Source: Pycnopodia helianthoides (lineage: Eukaryota > Echinodermata > Asteroidea > Forcipulatida > Asteriidae). Taken from it: 64,000 nt of DNA. Positions 1-12,280 of this stretch are shown in pieces (position 1 is the stretch's first letter; each line of letters starts with the position of its first letter). The notes under the pieces were generated by a model. It was given only the letters and a program-made list of their open reading frames with translations. It had not been told where the DNA came from and searched no databases. The position numbers were made by a program, and so were the translations under genes. The stretch is taken from positions 18,180,147-18,244,146 of the forward strand of contig CM063254.1 in assembly GCA_032158295.1 (NCBI GenBank), in the 5' to 3' direction.

Positions 1-783
1 ATCTATGTTCAATAATAACCAAGGATCCTTGTTATTTTTAACGGGGGTCCAGAACTCCTCCCAAAACTAGCAACCATGTTAAAATGGCCACGAGGTAGTG
101 TGAAACGATTACTGTGCATTAACCAAGGACCCTTTGCAAGGCGATATCATTTAATCTCATGCACAAAACCAAAATCAAGAGGCGTTGGTAAATTTGTGTG
201 AAATCTTTAAAAAATAATCCCAATCGAATGAAGTGACAGACAACCGAGTTTGAGTTCAAATTATTTATACGTTTTCAGAAGTCTATTTCACAGTCTATTG
301 CCTTGTTGCCCCTTGAAATGCTCAAGCAAAAATGTTAATGAAAAACTGCGTGGCCCTTCCCTCATTGGAACAAAGTGTGACATATAATTCTAATCTTAGT
401 TCAAATATTGATCTTTGCAAAAGAGCTGTGTGCGGAAATTTAAATTTGCCATTAAAGTATAACTGATTTTATATTCAAAGAGCTTTAAATGGTATGAGAT
501 CATTCTGAAGAACCCAAAAAACAAAACAAATCAAAGAATAAGGCAAATTTAGAAGAAAGTATGGTATGGGTTTATGACTGTTTGTACCTGCACCCCGACT
601 CCACGAGGCAGTTTAAACTCCTCGCGAATGTATAATGAGCCAATTATTTATGACTTCAGTGAGCCACGCATGATGCATAGCGCTCTCCTCATCACCGAGG
701 TTCTTGGCTGGAGACGAGGCTTCTGTGGAGTGACTCACAATGATTCATGTTCAACTCACACTAGACATGACAACTTGCTCTAA

Positions 784-819
784 CCCCCCCCCCCCACACA
801 CACACACACACACCCACAC
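784..819. repeat. C-run plus (AC)n microsatellite
   Basis: A run of C followed by AC dinucleotides; simple-sequence repeat read directly. Confidence 0.9.
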
Positions 820-1647
820 ACTAGCACCCCTGGCATAACGTGTTTGATGCTTTGCTGATACCTTGTTTGGAATTATAATTCAATCAAGACTGGACATTGC
901 ATTAAAACAAAATACGAGCAATAATTGGGACTGAAATTCTGCGGCTGTGATACTTTAAGTGCAAAATTATGTACGTGATTAATATGGTTAGGTGTGAGTT
1001 TATAGAAATGAGATCAGTTCAATTAAATATATTAAACCCCTGGCCCCCGATTGCTCATAACATCAAAATAATAAAAAATTTCCATAATAATATCAAAATG
1101 TATTTAAAAAAATTAAAAAAAAATTATATAGGGCCTAGGCCTATTAAATTGTAATGCTCATATTGAATAATTTGAAACTAGTTTTTAAATTCCATCTTAA
1201 AGATGCTGTTTACTGAAGGAAAAACTGCCAGGCCTTTTCCCCCATAGAAACCAAGTGTGACATTTAATTAAATATTTGGAACATAATGTATTACTATTAT
1301 AGAAATACATGTAGATTATGTATTTAGAATTGTAAATAACAATAACTCACAAGTCACATAATTATGTACACTAAAATAATTTTTACTTATGCATTATACT
1401 CTCAATGTCTAAATATATACATGTAGATGTTTATTTTGTTACCCATGATTTCATTTATACATACATTAACCATTTAGTCACACCCAACCAGTATTTATAC
1501 TGAGATGTAAATATCTCATTTTGTATAATGTAAATATACGGGTAGTACAACTCAAGTCTTTGCAGATGAGGGTGGGTCGCTGTGAATGATGTGCATTGCT
1601 ACACATTATGCTTTGCCATTGGGTGAACATTTCATTCAATTTGACTG

Positions 1648-1740
1648 TACAGGGTTTGCCCTTAACTTTTTCAGTGACTAGCCAGCAGGGCCAGTTAGCT
1701 TGTCATTTCGCTAGTCTGTCAGCTTTTTCACTGAGTCCAT
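1648..1740 (+). repeat. Interspersed repeat, family L (copy 1)
   Basis: The words CAGGGTTTGCCC, TTTCAGTGACTAG, CCAGTTAGCTTGTCATTTC recur in the same order at 11929-12010, immediately after the 89-bp satellite. Ends are not resolved. Confidence 0.65.
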
Positions 1741-2451
1741 ATTTCAAATGAAATAGAAGAGGGGGACCACTTAGAGTCAAGTTTGACTGGTCCCCGGGTG
1801 TCTTAACTGGCATCCTGCCAGCAGACCACTGTTAAGGGAGACTGCTGTGCCATTTCTGTTGCAACGCTAAAACCTGACAACTGTTTTTAAAAGAACCCAT
1901 TTTTGTTGAATTGTTTTTCTGGTCTTCCTGAGACTCACTGTTACACAATGTTGAAGCGGAAAAAAATGTAACTGTCCAATTATATCTGACAAATTGTAAC
2001 ATGTGTTTTCTGCTGGCAATAGTATGCCAGAACCTTTGGTGACCTACATACATTGTGCAGGCTTGGGTGTATTATGGTAATTGTGCCTGAAAGTTAAAAA
2101 AATCAAAAAAACATTGGCAAATAAATCTATTGAAACAACGAAAAACCAGCTATGTAAGTGAGCAAGAAGAAAAGAGAATTTTTTTTCCCGGGCAAAAGTT
2201 GAATGGCCAGGAAGTATTGAATTAAGGAAATTGTTGTTTCCTATCACCAGCAATCCAGGAAGTGGAGTTCCAGTCTCAATAAATCGGAATTGTCACAGAT
2301 ATGGCATCTGTTTCACATTCACTTTGGTAAGAGAATATTCAGCCTGATTGCAAACCGGTATCCAGAATGACAGGATATAAGTTGTACGTGCATTGTTTCC
2401 ACTTTTTAATCTTTCACTTCACGAGTAATGAAACATCGTTGGCAGGGCTAG

Positions 2452-2488
2452 AGAGAGAGAGAGAGAGAGTGAGAGAGAGAGAGAGAGT
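2452..2488. repeat. (GA)n microsatellite
   Basis: GAGAGA repeat interrupted by GTGAG. Confidence 0.9.
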
Positions 2489-4606
2489 GTGAGGTAAAAC
2501 TAAAAGAATCTACTTACAAATCAAGGTTACATGTAAGTTACATGGATACTTGTAAGAGTGCATTGCAGCAGAATGAAGTCACGAGGTGGAATCTGGAATT
2601 GGAAGAGTGAAATGGAAGAGCCAGATTTCACCTTCATATATTCATTTATAAATGTAGGTCCTTGTCTCTTGAAATTTCTTCACAATAAACACAAAATAGA
2701 CACAGAAACTCATCCACCCCACACTCTAACTTAAAAAAAAACACCTTCTAAACAATGTGGACAACTCCTAGTGCATCTAGACACCAACCTTGTCCACTGT
2801 GTCACGACCTTGCCTCATTAGGTCAAATGGATGGGAAGGGGGGGGGGGGGGCGATTATTTTGAACAGATGCTGCAAAGTGATAATTTTTCATATTGGATG
2901 GGCACCTAGCCAATATGAAATTTTGGATCATCACGTCAGTAAATACAGTGCAAAATCATGGATGACGCACAATGTATTCTAGCAAGAAAATGCCCTTTTT
3001 TTTCTTCTTACATTATAATTTGTTTTGTTAAAGTAATCATCTTGATGTTTTTATCGACCCCTGGGGGGAGGGGGGGGCGCAAAATAAATCTTCTACCTTA
3101 ACAAAGTGAATTAGATTTTAAAGGAAACTTGTTTTGCCCGGCTGGTCACAGGGATTGGGTTCAGTGTGTGATAACAATACCAGGCCAGACACTTTTCACA
3201 CTATTTTATGGTGCGGTTTACGACCTCCTATAGTTCGCTTTTACTGTGTCAAGTGTACATTAAAAACCGCACCTTTTCAACTAAACTATTAAACTCAAGT
3301 TTTGTAAGATTTTAGTGGAAAGGCTTGGATAAAGCTTAGAAATAAAAATTAACTTACAATCCGTCTGTGTGATAAAGTCGGTCTTTGTAGACATGAAACC
3401 AGATTTTAGTTTTTTTTTTTCTAAAATTGAGCATTCCTCTTCTTTTTTTGTGACTTTGTGTAGATGAAAAATATGTAATGAATGTGTTTTTGTAGCTTGG
3501 AGTTTTGAAGTTGTAAATACATCCCGGACATATCTTGAATTCACTGGTGACACATGAAATTTAAATCAGAAAAAGTATGAGGCATACATGTACATGTGCA
3601 AATGTGATGAGCATGTATGTTCGCCATAAATAAAGGGCCTTTGGCTGATGTCGGACGAGAGTTTTATTCACACGGTATTATTGATGACACGACCTGGTTT
3701 TCCATGAAGAACATCAAACCAGTGACAGTGAGAAATCTGATCCAAGTCCCTCACTGCAGGCATCCACCGAGTGTGATGGTGGACAGCTATTATACAGCCC
3801 GGTGTAGCCAATGGTGTAGCGCCACTCGATTATATGTTGGGTACCGGTGCAGCTCATAATTGGATAGCAGACATTCTATTGAAGTCCTGACCTTGGGCTG
3901 GCACCCTGATTACGTACAAAAATTGTAAGTGTCGGATACACACTATAGGGATCTGATTGTGATTTTTAAATTTCATCACCAGACTATATAGACCTGCAGC
4001 ATGCATAATTACACTACTACATTCATCAGCTACTGTCTGTGTATTATTAATGGCAATGATTAACGAAATTTCATACTTTTGAAAATTTAATACCTACATG
4101 TAGTCTCAAGGTCTGTTTTTTTTCGGTTGATTGTAAAATGAGATTCAATGCTACGGTCTTTGGACCCACATTTCTTTGGACCGATCAAGCCATGCAAACC
4201 TAGCCGTTGGATTGTTGTTTGCCAATTATATAATGTCAAGTGCGTTTCATGATATCACCTGTCTAAATACGTGATGCCGAGAGATAAAAAATCGCAAGTT
4301 TATGTCTTGACTTCTCTAGAATTGTCTCATTGAACTCGAGCCTGCATATTTAATTGTGAAACACGACCAAGTAAACTACCATTTTTATCTGTTCTGTTAA
4401 TGGAGCACACTAGGGTTTAATTTCATAACAGCTGAATAAGTTAGGCATTTATAAACAGATTGCATATTAATGGAGAATACTGAGTAATACATTACTGGGG
4501 GCCTGTGTTTTTTTTAAAAGCTGAATAAAAAGAAATCTGCCTAACAATAATACTCTAATAAAACTCAGGCCAGGATTTTGAATGTGCTGTATTTCATGTT
4601 CAACCC

Positions 4607-4660
4607 TTAAAGAAAGGGTCATAGATTGTTTTTTGTCAACGTAATGCTGATTATGGGTTT
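4607..4660 (+). mobile_element. Fragment of TTAA MITE family D
   Basis: TTAAAG followed by AAGGGTCATAGATTG and GTCAACGTAATGC, the same words as the left end of the copy at 22206. Only this end is present. Confidence 0.6.
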
Positions 4661-4717
4661 ACTAAGTTTCCCGGATCCCTAAATTCGGGAGACTACTTAG
4701 TTAACGGGAGAACTACA

Positions 4718-5103
4718 TTAAAGGCACTGGACACTATTGGTAATTACTCAAACTAGTTGTTAGCATAAAAACTTACTTGGTAACGAGCAATGGAGAGCTC
4801 TTGATATATAAAACATTGTGAGAAACGGCTCCCTCTGAAGTAATGTAGCTTTTGAGGAAGAAGTAATTTCTCAGTAAAATATTTAAAATTTATTTTGAGA
4901 CCTCACGCGTGAGGTCTCGAAATCAAGCATCTGAAAGCACACAACTTTGTGTGACAAGGGTGATTTTTCTTCCATTATTATCTCACAACTTCGACAACAA
5001 ATTGAGTTCAAATTTTCACGGGTTTGTTATTTTGTGCATGTTGAGATACACCAAGTGAGAAGACTGGTCTTTGACAATTACCAAAGGTGTCCAGTGTCTT
5101 TAA
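4718..5103 (+). mobile_element. TTAA-flanked MITE family A (copy 1)
   Basis: Bounded by TTAA at 4718-4721 and 5100-5103. Inverted ends read AGGCACTGGACACTATTGG on the left and, reversed, AGACACTGGACACCTTTGG on the right. A central palindrome sits at about 4898-4920 (GAGACCTCACGCGTGAGGTC). No coding capacity. TTAA duplications are known for piggyBac and Kolobok transposons; which enzyme moved it is not shown by the sequence. Confidence 0.88.
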
Positions 5104-5255
5104 GTGGTCTTTCGAATTCTGAAATCTACTCCGCGGCAGTAGAATAAAAAAGCGAGACAAGTTCTCAAAGAACAATCTAGACAGCAAAGTAGATACATGA
5201 TATACACACGTAATGGTGTTTACGCTAAACTGAATGTACAGCAATGCTGATTTAT

Positions 5256-5470
5256 ATCACTAGGCCAAAATCTCAATAAAGATACAATAAAAGTCACCTG
5301 GTGAAATTTTCAGCTGATTGTGTCCACTTTAAAAAATGGCACAAAATTCATCAAGAACGTTGATTCCATCTGGTTTAGTGAGGTGACAGCGGGCACTAAC
5401 GTCATCGCTGGCTGCAGCATTCACAAACCCACAACACGGAAATTTGAATCTCCAAAAGTCGCCTGAAGGC
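5256..5470 (+). mobile_element. Degenerate TTAA MITE family D fragment
   Basis: It shares the family D words ATAAAAGTCACCTGGTGAAA, TTTCAGCTG, GAGGTGACAGCGGG and GCAGCATT in order with the copies at 12.1 and 22.3 kb. Both ends are lost. Confidence 0.65.
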
Positions 5471-6000
5471 AATATTTTGAAGATTCAAATTTTCGACATA
5501 CTTCTATCGATTTCTAATCGATGGGGGCGCTTCAGACGAAATTGTATCGCAGGATGCTTACTACCATTACCATATTTATGACAAGCAAATTTGGGATGAA
5601 AATTCTACCAATTGTTTTTTGGATGTTATTACCAAAGTATGACCCTATACCTTAAAAATGCAAGTTTAAACTTGTGCTTTTTAAAAAGTAATCTTAAATC
5701 TATACAGACTTGGAAATAAATGTTCATTCATTCTCTGGTTATTTTGTCAGAAATTCTGTTGTTGAAAAGACTGCATGATTGCATGCTTGCACGGCTGGCT
5801 CAACAACCAGGAGAAATTTTTGCTTTGTTAACCCACCCTAATTGGCTTCACTTGATATGTTGTCGTGCCTGAAGTGTTGTTGTACATGAACACCTACCAG
5901 ATGTAATGTACCATATTGCAGTGCAGCGCTTGTGAATGTGTTTTGTGTGTGATGCATTCCTTGTCATGTTCTACTGTTGCCAGGGTGAAATCTGAGAGCT

Positions 6001-6459
6001 GTTTCGTCACACCTTTTTAAAGGGAAATTACATCATTAGGAATTGCTGTATTTGTTGAGAAAATGTAGCTTTGTGGGGTATGAGTTGAATATGAAATGGC
6101 ATTCCAACGACCTGTTTATATCGGTCAGTCGGTGACTGCCGAGCATTGTTTCGTCACACCTTTTAAAGGGAAAATTTTGTTAGTAGGAATTGCTGTCAGG
6201 CCTGGAATTTCATCTTTGAGAGGGCAAGGCCATTTTCATTTTGCAAAGGGCACTTCCATTAGAAAATCTTAAAGTATATGGGAAACTTTTGAAGGGGCAC
6301 CAAGGCCAAGACTAGGGCAACAGAGGCCATGGCCTCCCTAGCCTCTGTGTCATTCCAGGCTTGTGCTGTATTTGTCGAGAAAATGTAAATTTGCGGGGTA
6401 TGAGTTAATTTGAAATATCATTCCAACGCCCTGTTTACATTTGTCCGTCCGCGACTGCC
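6001..6459 (+). repeat. Tandem duplication of a ~147-bp unit, second copy interrupted by a MITE
   Basis: Unit 1 (6001-6147) and unit 2 (6148-6196 plus 6370-6459) both read TTTCGTCACACC, GGAATTGCTGT, GAGAAAATGTA, GGGGTATGAGTT, CATTCCAACG and CCTGTTTA in order. Unit 1 is the natural empty site for the element in unit 2. Confidence 0.85.
6197..6363 (+). mobile_element. MITE family G (copy 1), 6-bp target duplication
   Basis: Starts CAGGCCTGGAATTTCA and ends CATTCCAGGCTTG. Flanked by TGCTGT on both sides (6191-6196, 6364-6369). The duplicated unit at 6001 shows the uninterrupted sequence GGAATTGCTGTATTTGT, proving insertion with a 6-bp duplication. The interior contains GGGCAACAGAGGCCATGG. Confidence 0.93.
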
Positions 6460-8374
6460 AAGAAAAAACGAGAGCAACTGGTGATGATTTTAGACAGATC
6501 TTGTGGTATAAAAACTCGCATGTTCAAACCATGGTCGGTGAACCATCAATTTGAAATGCTACAAAATTGCATTTTTCTTTAAAAAAATTACATAACACCC
6601 GGCAAAAAGATTTTAATGGATACTTGGGAATAGAATGTACTTTCAGTCAAGTAAGTTATTTTGTAGGAACTTGGAAGCACATTTTGTTTGTAAATGATGT
6701 AATCAACCTTTAAAATGTTACTCACTGCTGAACTGGTTTGACCATTTGTAGTCATGGATTGAGAACTACCATCATGTCATGTAGTATGTGTCATGTACAT
6801 GTAGTATAATGGTTGATGTGTCATTATTTAGCAATTGTTCTGAAAGTGATGCAGAACAGTGGTCCGCTGCCCAAATGCCAGTTAAATCACCTGAGGACCA
6901 GTCCAAATTCATTGGTTGCTTTGTTTTCGAACAAATCCAATGTCACTATTTTTTTAATATTTGTGTTAGCATTGATCACAAACTGTGGTTACCTGTTTGT
7001 GCTTTGCACTTTTGGCTTCCCATAGTTTTCCAACCTTGGTTGACAAAAACTCGGCCTGTGACGTTGCAATAGAGAGGTCTATAAATGCCCATACACCATA
7101 ATTAGTAGGCTTCCCCACAGGTATGTGCTCAATGAACATTTCCTACTATTTTCCAAGGACCATGCATGTTTGACAGATTGTACCAAGATTGAATCTGTCA
7201 GCATCATTTAGGCTTTCTTTAAATAAAAATAGTCTGGTGCTCAGACAGACGACCTATTTCGCTGTGACCGTCTGCCAATGCCCTTGGTGTCCCAGAGAGA
7301 ATAAGTGGACCATACCGGCAGCCGTCATGTCTGCTGTGGAGGTTTTACGACACGATGAAGGGCATTTCAGACAATTCAGACGAAACACAACCAAGCACAT
7401 TATTCCAGATGTAACGTAATCAATACATGAGCGTTTTATCACATAATGTGCAGACTTTGTGTATTTCCGAGGGATGGAGCCCATACTTCCAGTCACATTT
7501 ATTTGAGTAGACAGTCAATAGTATATAGCTCTTTGCTAGCCTTTTCATACGCTCGGTAATACTCACTCGGTATTTGAAGAGTCGTTGTGTCCACACAAAT
7601 GTATGAACAGGGCTAGTAGGGGCATGAGTCACACCCAAGTCCTTGTGTATTATATTAGTCTACCGCATTGTAAAAAGACCATGAGTGTTTTAACAACCTT
7701 GAATTATGTTGCATACACTTTGCCAAAAGTCTCGGCCCGTTATTGATTTTTGGCTGCATACATATATTTGTGTAGTTTAGCTGTATTTCAGTGTCGGTTC
7801 TCATGTTTGTGTATTATTACTACTTTGACTACATGTATTGTAGGCACTGTATACGTATAACATGTCCGACCGTTTTGTGGATATTTGCGCAGTTCATTTT
7901 AAACCTAATTAAGTGGCGTTGTTAGAGCCCCCAATAGGATGCTAATTTTATGTTGATTTAGGGGTCAGTGCTTGGTAACATCATGGGGAAACAAAGTGGT
8001 TCTGCCATTTGGATTGAGGCAATTTGTTAGTTCAGTAAAGGAGTGGCCCCTCATCGGGATCAAATTTCATAGAATCCCTTAAGCGAACACATTTTGTGAA
8101 CACAAACAATTAATTGTTTCAAATCCGTTTGTCCCCAAAAAGGCAAGGTTGTCTCACGGCAGACAAGATAAGTGTCTTCATGGAGTCGACCACATTGTTC
8201 AGAAAGGTTTTTTCTAGAATTTTCAGAATGTGGGGTGGACGAGTTTCCATGGCTTTTTGTGTTAATTATTATGAACAAATTTTAAATGACAAGGATCTGC
8301 ATGTATACGTTTGAGTTATATAAAATAAATACTGAGTGCATTTGGCTTGTGCATTGTGTGAGAATATATTACTC

Positions 8375-8439
8375 GGTGAAATCTGGCCGTTCCATTTCAC
8401 AAGGCGAAACAAGTGAAATGGAATAGTCCAGATTTCACC
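8375..8439. repeat. Long imperfect hairpin
   Basis: Left arm GGTGAAATCTGG...TTCCATTTCAC and right arm GTGAAATGGAA...CCAGATTTCACC are inverted copies around a 12-base loop. A half copy at about 2604-2634 shows it is a repeat, probably a fold-back element. Confidence 0.8.
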
Positions 8440-8914
8440 TTGTGATTATACTCGTTGACAATGCCCTCAATATATGCATCCAATATTTGCATATTTCATT
8501 TTTTTCACCTTGACATGGTTTTGTGGTAACACAAACAAATCTTGCATTATGCAGGGAACAGTTAGCAGCCATATTAAAACCACACCATGTGTAATGTTTT
8601 TGACAAATTCCTACATATTAGCGGAGAAACGTTAAAAGCTAAGTGTTTTCCTCTAAACAGCCTGGGCAAAGAAATTTGACCCTAAAACAATAATGCTGAA
8701 TTTTCAACGACATGAGCACCAATGCCTTTTTTCAGATTAATAACTTTTCTAGTAACTAGATATTTCGACTAGAGATTCGGTCAAACACTTGAATAAAAAA
8801 AAAAAAACTATGATCCAAAAGTCATTCATTGCCAGGCTATGTCAATATTCAATACCAAGTTTCGTCCATGCTAGGACGATACTAGGTTATATGCTAGCCC
8901 AAAGTGTATATTTT

Positions 8915-9087
8915 CAGGCCCGTAATTTCATCTTTGAGAAGGCAAGGCCATTTGGAGTTTTGCTAAGGGCACTTCCAATGGAAAATCTGAAAGTCTATGT
9001 GGAACGTTTGAAGGGGCACCAAAGCCAAGATCAGGGAAGGGCAACTGAGGTCATGGCCTCCGGGGCGCCCATTTAATTCCAGACCTG
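8915..9087 (+). mobile_element. MITE family G (copy 2)
   Basis: Starts CAGGCCCGTAATTTCATC and ends AATTCCAGACCTG, with the family G interior in between. Flanks TATTTT/TATTAT agree at five of six bases. Confidence 0.85.
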
Positions 9088-9204
9088 TATTATTCTTTTA
9101 TGTGTTGGGGGGAGGGGGGGGGAATGAAAACAAATTCTTCCATAATTTCTTTGAACATTTGAATGTGGGAAAATCTGCTAAGAGAAGGGGATTTGCCCCT
9201 GTGT

Positions 9205-9350
9205 TTCGGGCAGTGGCATAAATGGGTCTCAAGATTCAAAAACTTCAAAAAACCTGTCCGGAAATAAATAATGACAAGTGCTTTGAGACGCCAGTAGATA
9301 AAGCACTATAAAAAAAACTAGTTGTTATCATTATGATCATTATTAATATC
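9205..9350 (+). mobile_element. SINE 3' tail fragment
   Basis: CCTGTCCGGAAATAAATAAT, GTGCTTTGAGACGCCAG, GATAAAGCACTATA then ATTATT-type tail, the same tail as in the SINEs at 15.1 and 60.8 kb. The tRNA-like head is absent, so it is 5'-truncated. Confidence 0.75.
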
Positions 9351-9764
9351 TGCAATGAATTAATCTACACTGTACTGTAGTCATGGTAGTGGTCTGTGAT
9401 GAATACAAACATGATGCATACATGAATATTACACGTACGTGTGTATCTTGATGTACACAGTAACAGTATCTACCATCATGTAGATCACTGCAGTTGTGCA
9501 CAGGAAGAAGCATTGTGTACACAAAAATGTTATGAAAATATTTTTCCGTACAAGTGCGTCATTAAGAATCTCATTTCCCAGTGAAAACAACGTGCACCAT
9601 TTTTGATTAAAGCCATCCTTTATTCGGCGAGCCCCAAGGTTTGCAGTAATTCACAATGCTAGGTGCTGAATAAACACGTTGGATTTGGACAGTCTACTGT
9701 GTGTTTGTCCGCGTTTGCAGGTCTGAACACATAGAATGCCGTTTAAATTCTACATTTTTGGCAT

Positions 9765-10120
9765 TTAAAGGTATTACACAGGATTGGTGAGGATAAAGAG
9801 CATCATTGTTTAGCTTAAGTCTGAAAGTTTACTGATTATTAAGTTCATACTAGAAGCATTTTTTCGGTGAAATAGTTCCCTCGGAAAAGAATTCATATTC
9901 AAGAAAACTATCTAAAAACCTTTAAACAGTTGATTTCGGTTGTAACAACCAAAATGAAGGAGAATGTGTTTACATGCTTAAATTCTGTATGGTTTTAAAT
10001 TATTTTTTCCTGACTCACACAACAGATTTTAAAAGCCAAATTTTCACAGGGTTGTTATTTCATGTGTATGGTTGATCACACAAAACGTGAACACTCTCCA
10101 ATCCCGTATAATGCCCTTAA
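9765..10120 (-). mobile_element. TTAA-flanked MITE family C (copy 1)
   Basis: TTAA at 9765-9768 and 10117-10120; inverted ends AGGTATTACACAGGATTGG and CCAATCCCGTATAATGCCC. The end near 10030-10070 carries the shared module with AATTTTCACAG and TTGTTATTTCATG. Confidence 0.8.
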
Positions 10121-10439
10121 ATTATGCATGGGCATGGCTGTCCATTCACCCCCTTGGTCTGACATCATATTCCGGCTACCATCTTCCCAAGATCAAATTG
10201 CATGTAAAGAGCTGAATGCGCGTCTATCCCCGCGTGCGCGTGGCCTAGAATTTGCCCTGCGAAGTCACAAACAGTATTTAAAAATGGGTTTTTTTATACC
10301 AAGATGTTTCGTGGGTGATGGCGTGAGGTGAACTGGGTCAATACTTAGCACTCCTTCAAAATGATCTCACAGACGTTCCGATTTTCTAATGGATGGGATG
10401 TTAATTTTTTCACAAGAAAAAAAAAACGGCCTTGCCCCT

Positions 10440-11868
10440 GTATTGAACTACGATTATTGTTTGATTCAAATCTTCCTGTTTAAAGCAACAAGGGACCCTT
10501 GATTAGCACTTGAACCTACAGGCCTAAACTATTGAACGACGATTATTGTGTAATTCAGATCTTCCTGTTTAAAGCAACAAGGGACCCTTGATTAGCACTT
10601 GAACCTACAGGCCTAAACTATTGAACGACGATTATTGTGTAATTCAAATCTTCCTGTTTAAAGCAACAAGGTACCCTTGATTAGCACTTGAACCTACAGG
10701 CCTAAACTATTGAACGACGATTATTGTGTAATTCAAATCTTCCTGTTTAAAGCAACAAGGTACCCTTGATTAGCACTTGAACCTACAGGCCTAAACTATT
10801 GAACGACGATTATTGTGTAATTCAAATCTTCCTGTTTAAAGCAACAAGGTACCCTTGATTAGCACTTTAAACGTACAGGCCTAAACTATTGAACGACGAT
10901 TATTGTTTAATTCAAATCTTCCTGTTTAAAGCAACAAGGTACCCTTGATTAGCACTTTAACCTACAGGCCTAAACTATTGAACGACGATTATTGTTTAAT
11001 TCAAATCTTCCTGTTTAAAGCAACAAGGTACCCTTGATTAGCACTTTAACCTACAGGCCTAAACTATTGAACGACGATTATTGTTTAATTCAAATCTTCC
11101 TGTTTAAAGCAACAAGGGACCCTTGATTAGCACTTTAAACCTACAGGCCTAAACTATTGAACGACGATTATTGTGTAATTCAAATCTTCCTGTTTAAAGC
11201 AACAAGGGACCCTTGATTAGCACTTGAACCTACAGGCCTAAACTATTGAACGACGATTATTGTGTAATTCAAATCTTCCTGTTTAAAGCAACAAGGTACC
11301 CTTGATTAGCACTTTAAACGTACAGGCCTAAACTATTGAACGACGATTATTGTTTAATTCAAATCTTCCTGTTTAAAGCAACAAGGTACCCTTGATTAGC
11401 ACTTTAACCTACAGGCCTAAACTATTGAACGACGATTATTGTTTAATTCAAATCTTCCTGTTTAAAGCAACAAGGTACCCTTGATTAGCACTTTAACCTA
11501 CAGGCCTAAACTATTGAACGACGATTATTGTTTAATTCAAATCTTCCTGTTTAAAGCAACAAGGGACCCTTGATTAGCACTTTAAACCTACAGGCCTAAA
11601 CTATTGAACGACGATTATTGTGTAATTCAAATCTTCCTGTTTAAAGCAACAAGGGACCCTTGATTAGCACTTGAACCTACAGGCCTAAACTATTGAACGA
11701 CGATTATTGTGTAATTCAAATCTTCCTGTTAAAAGCAACAAGGTACCCTTGATTAGCACTTGAACCTACAGGCCTAAACTATTGAACGACGATTATTGTG
11801 TAATTCAAATCTTCCTGTTTAAAGCAACAAGGGACCCTTGATTAGCACTTGAACCTACAGGCTTAAAA
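10440..11868 (+). repeat. Satellite array: 16 copies of an 89/90-bp unit
   Basis: Sixteen head-to-tail units (GAACGACGATTATTGT, CTTCCTGTTTAAAGCAACAA, CCCTTGATTAGCACTT, CCTACAGGCCTAAACT) with few differences. There are no spacers between units and no long open frame. Variant sites reveal a five-unit higher-order duplication of 447 bp. The first and last units are slightly divergent, marking the edges. Confidence 0.97.
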
Positions 11869-11928
11869 AGATACCCGAGGAGAATTGTCGATGCAGAATT
11901 GCTCAGTTTTAGATAAAGGATGCATTCA

Positions 11929-12010
11929 CAGGGTTTGCCCATCTCTTTCAGTGACTAGTCAGCAGGACCAGTTAGCTTGTCATTTCACTGGTCCCTCAGT
12001 TTTTCCACTT
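11929..12010 (+). repeat. Interspersed repeat, family L (copy 2)
   Basis: Same ordered words as 1648-1740 (CAGGGTTTGCCC, TTTCAGTGACTAG, CCAGTTAGCTTGTCATTTC). Confidence 0.65.
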
Positions 12011-12116
12011 TCATATTAATTGGAGACGCTTGTAGACACTGCTGATTTACAGGCAACATCATCAAGAAAGATAGAATAAAAGTCACATGTGAAAGTTTCA
12101 GCTGGATACAGCGTTA

Positions 12117-12249
12117 GGCCGTGTCCGAATTGGCGGCTACGGCTACGGCTAGATTTACGCGTCATCATGCGTTGAGGTATAGGACGTCCTTAGCGACGTT
12201 CTTAGCAACAGTTGTAGCCGTAGCTGTAGCCGCCAATTCGGATACGGCC
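12117..12249 (+). mobile_element. MITE family K (copy 1), TTA target duplication, nested in family D
   Basis: 133 bp with long inverted ends: GGCCGTGTCCGAATTGGCGG and, reversed, GGCCGTATCCGAATTGGCGG. TTA lies on each side (12114-12116, 12250-12252). The family D copy at 22206 has the empty site TGTTACTTGCTGAG. A 3-bp TTA/TAA duplication is typical of PIF/Harbinger; that assignment is inference. Confidence 0.9.
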
Positions 12250-12280
12250 TTACTTATATGAGAAAACAGTGCCCAAAAAA

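Larger units (their letters stand above)
1..4606. other. Upstream non-coding DNA, no gene seen
   Basis: AT-rich DNA with short homopolymer runs and no protein of recognisable family on either strand. Items visible in it: a C-run followed by AC repeats (784-819), a GA repeat (2452-2488), a G-run (2838-2851), a fragment related to the 8375-8439 hairpin (about 2604-2634), and one copy of a repeat near 1648-1740 that recurs at 11929-12010. Nothing else can be supported. Confidence 0.5.
5471..8374. other. Non-coding stretch with a local duplication
   Basis: No gene recognised. Apart from the duplication at 6001-6459 and the inserted MITE, I see only unique AT-rich DNA. Confidence 0.45.

Noticed and set aside
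10440..11868. Regular repeat array that might be read as CRISPR
   Set aside because: Units are contiguous at 89-90 bp with no unique spacers and there are no cas genes; the gene context is eukaryotic. It is a satellite.
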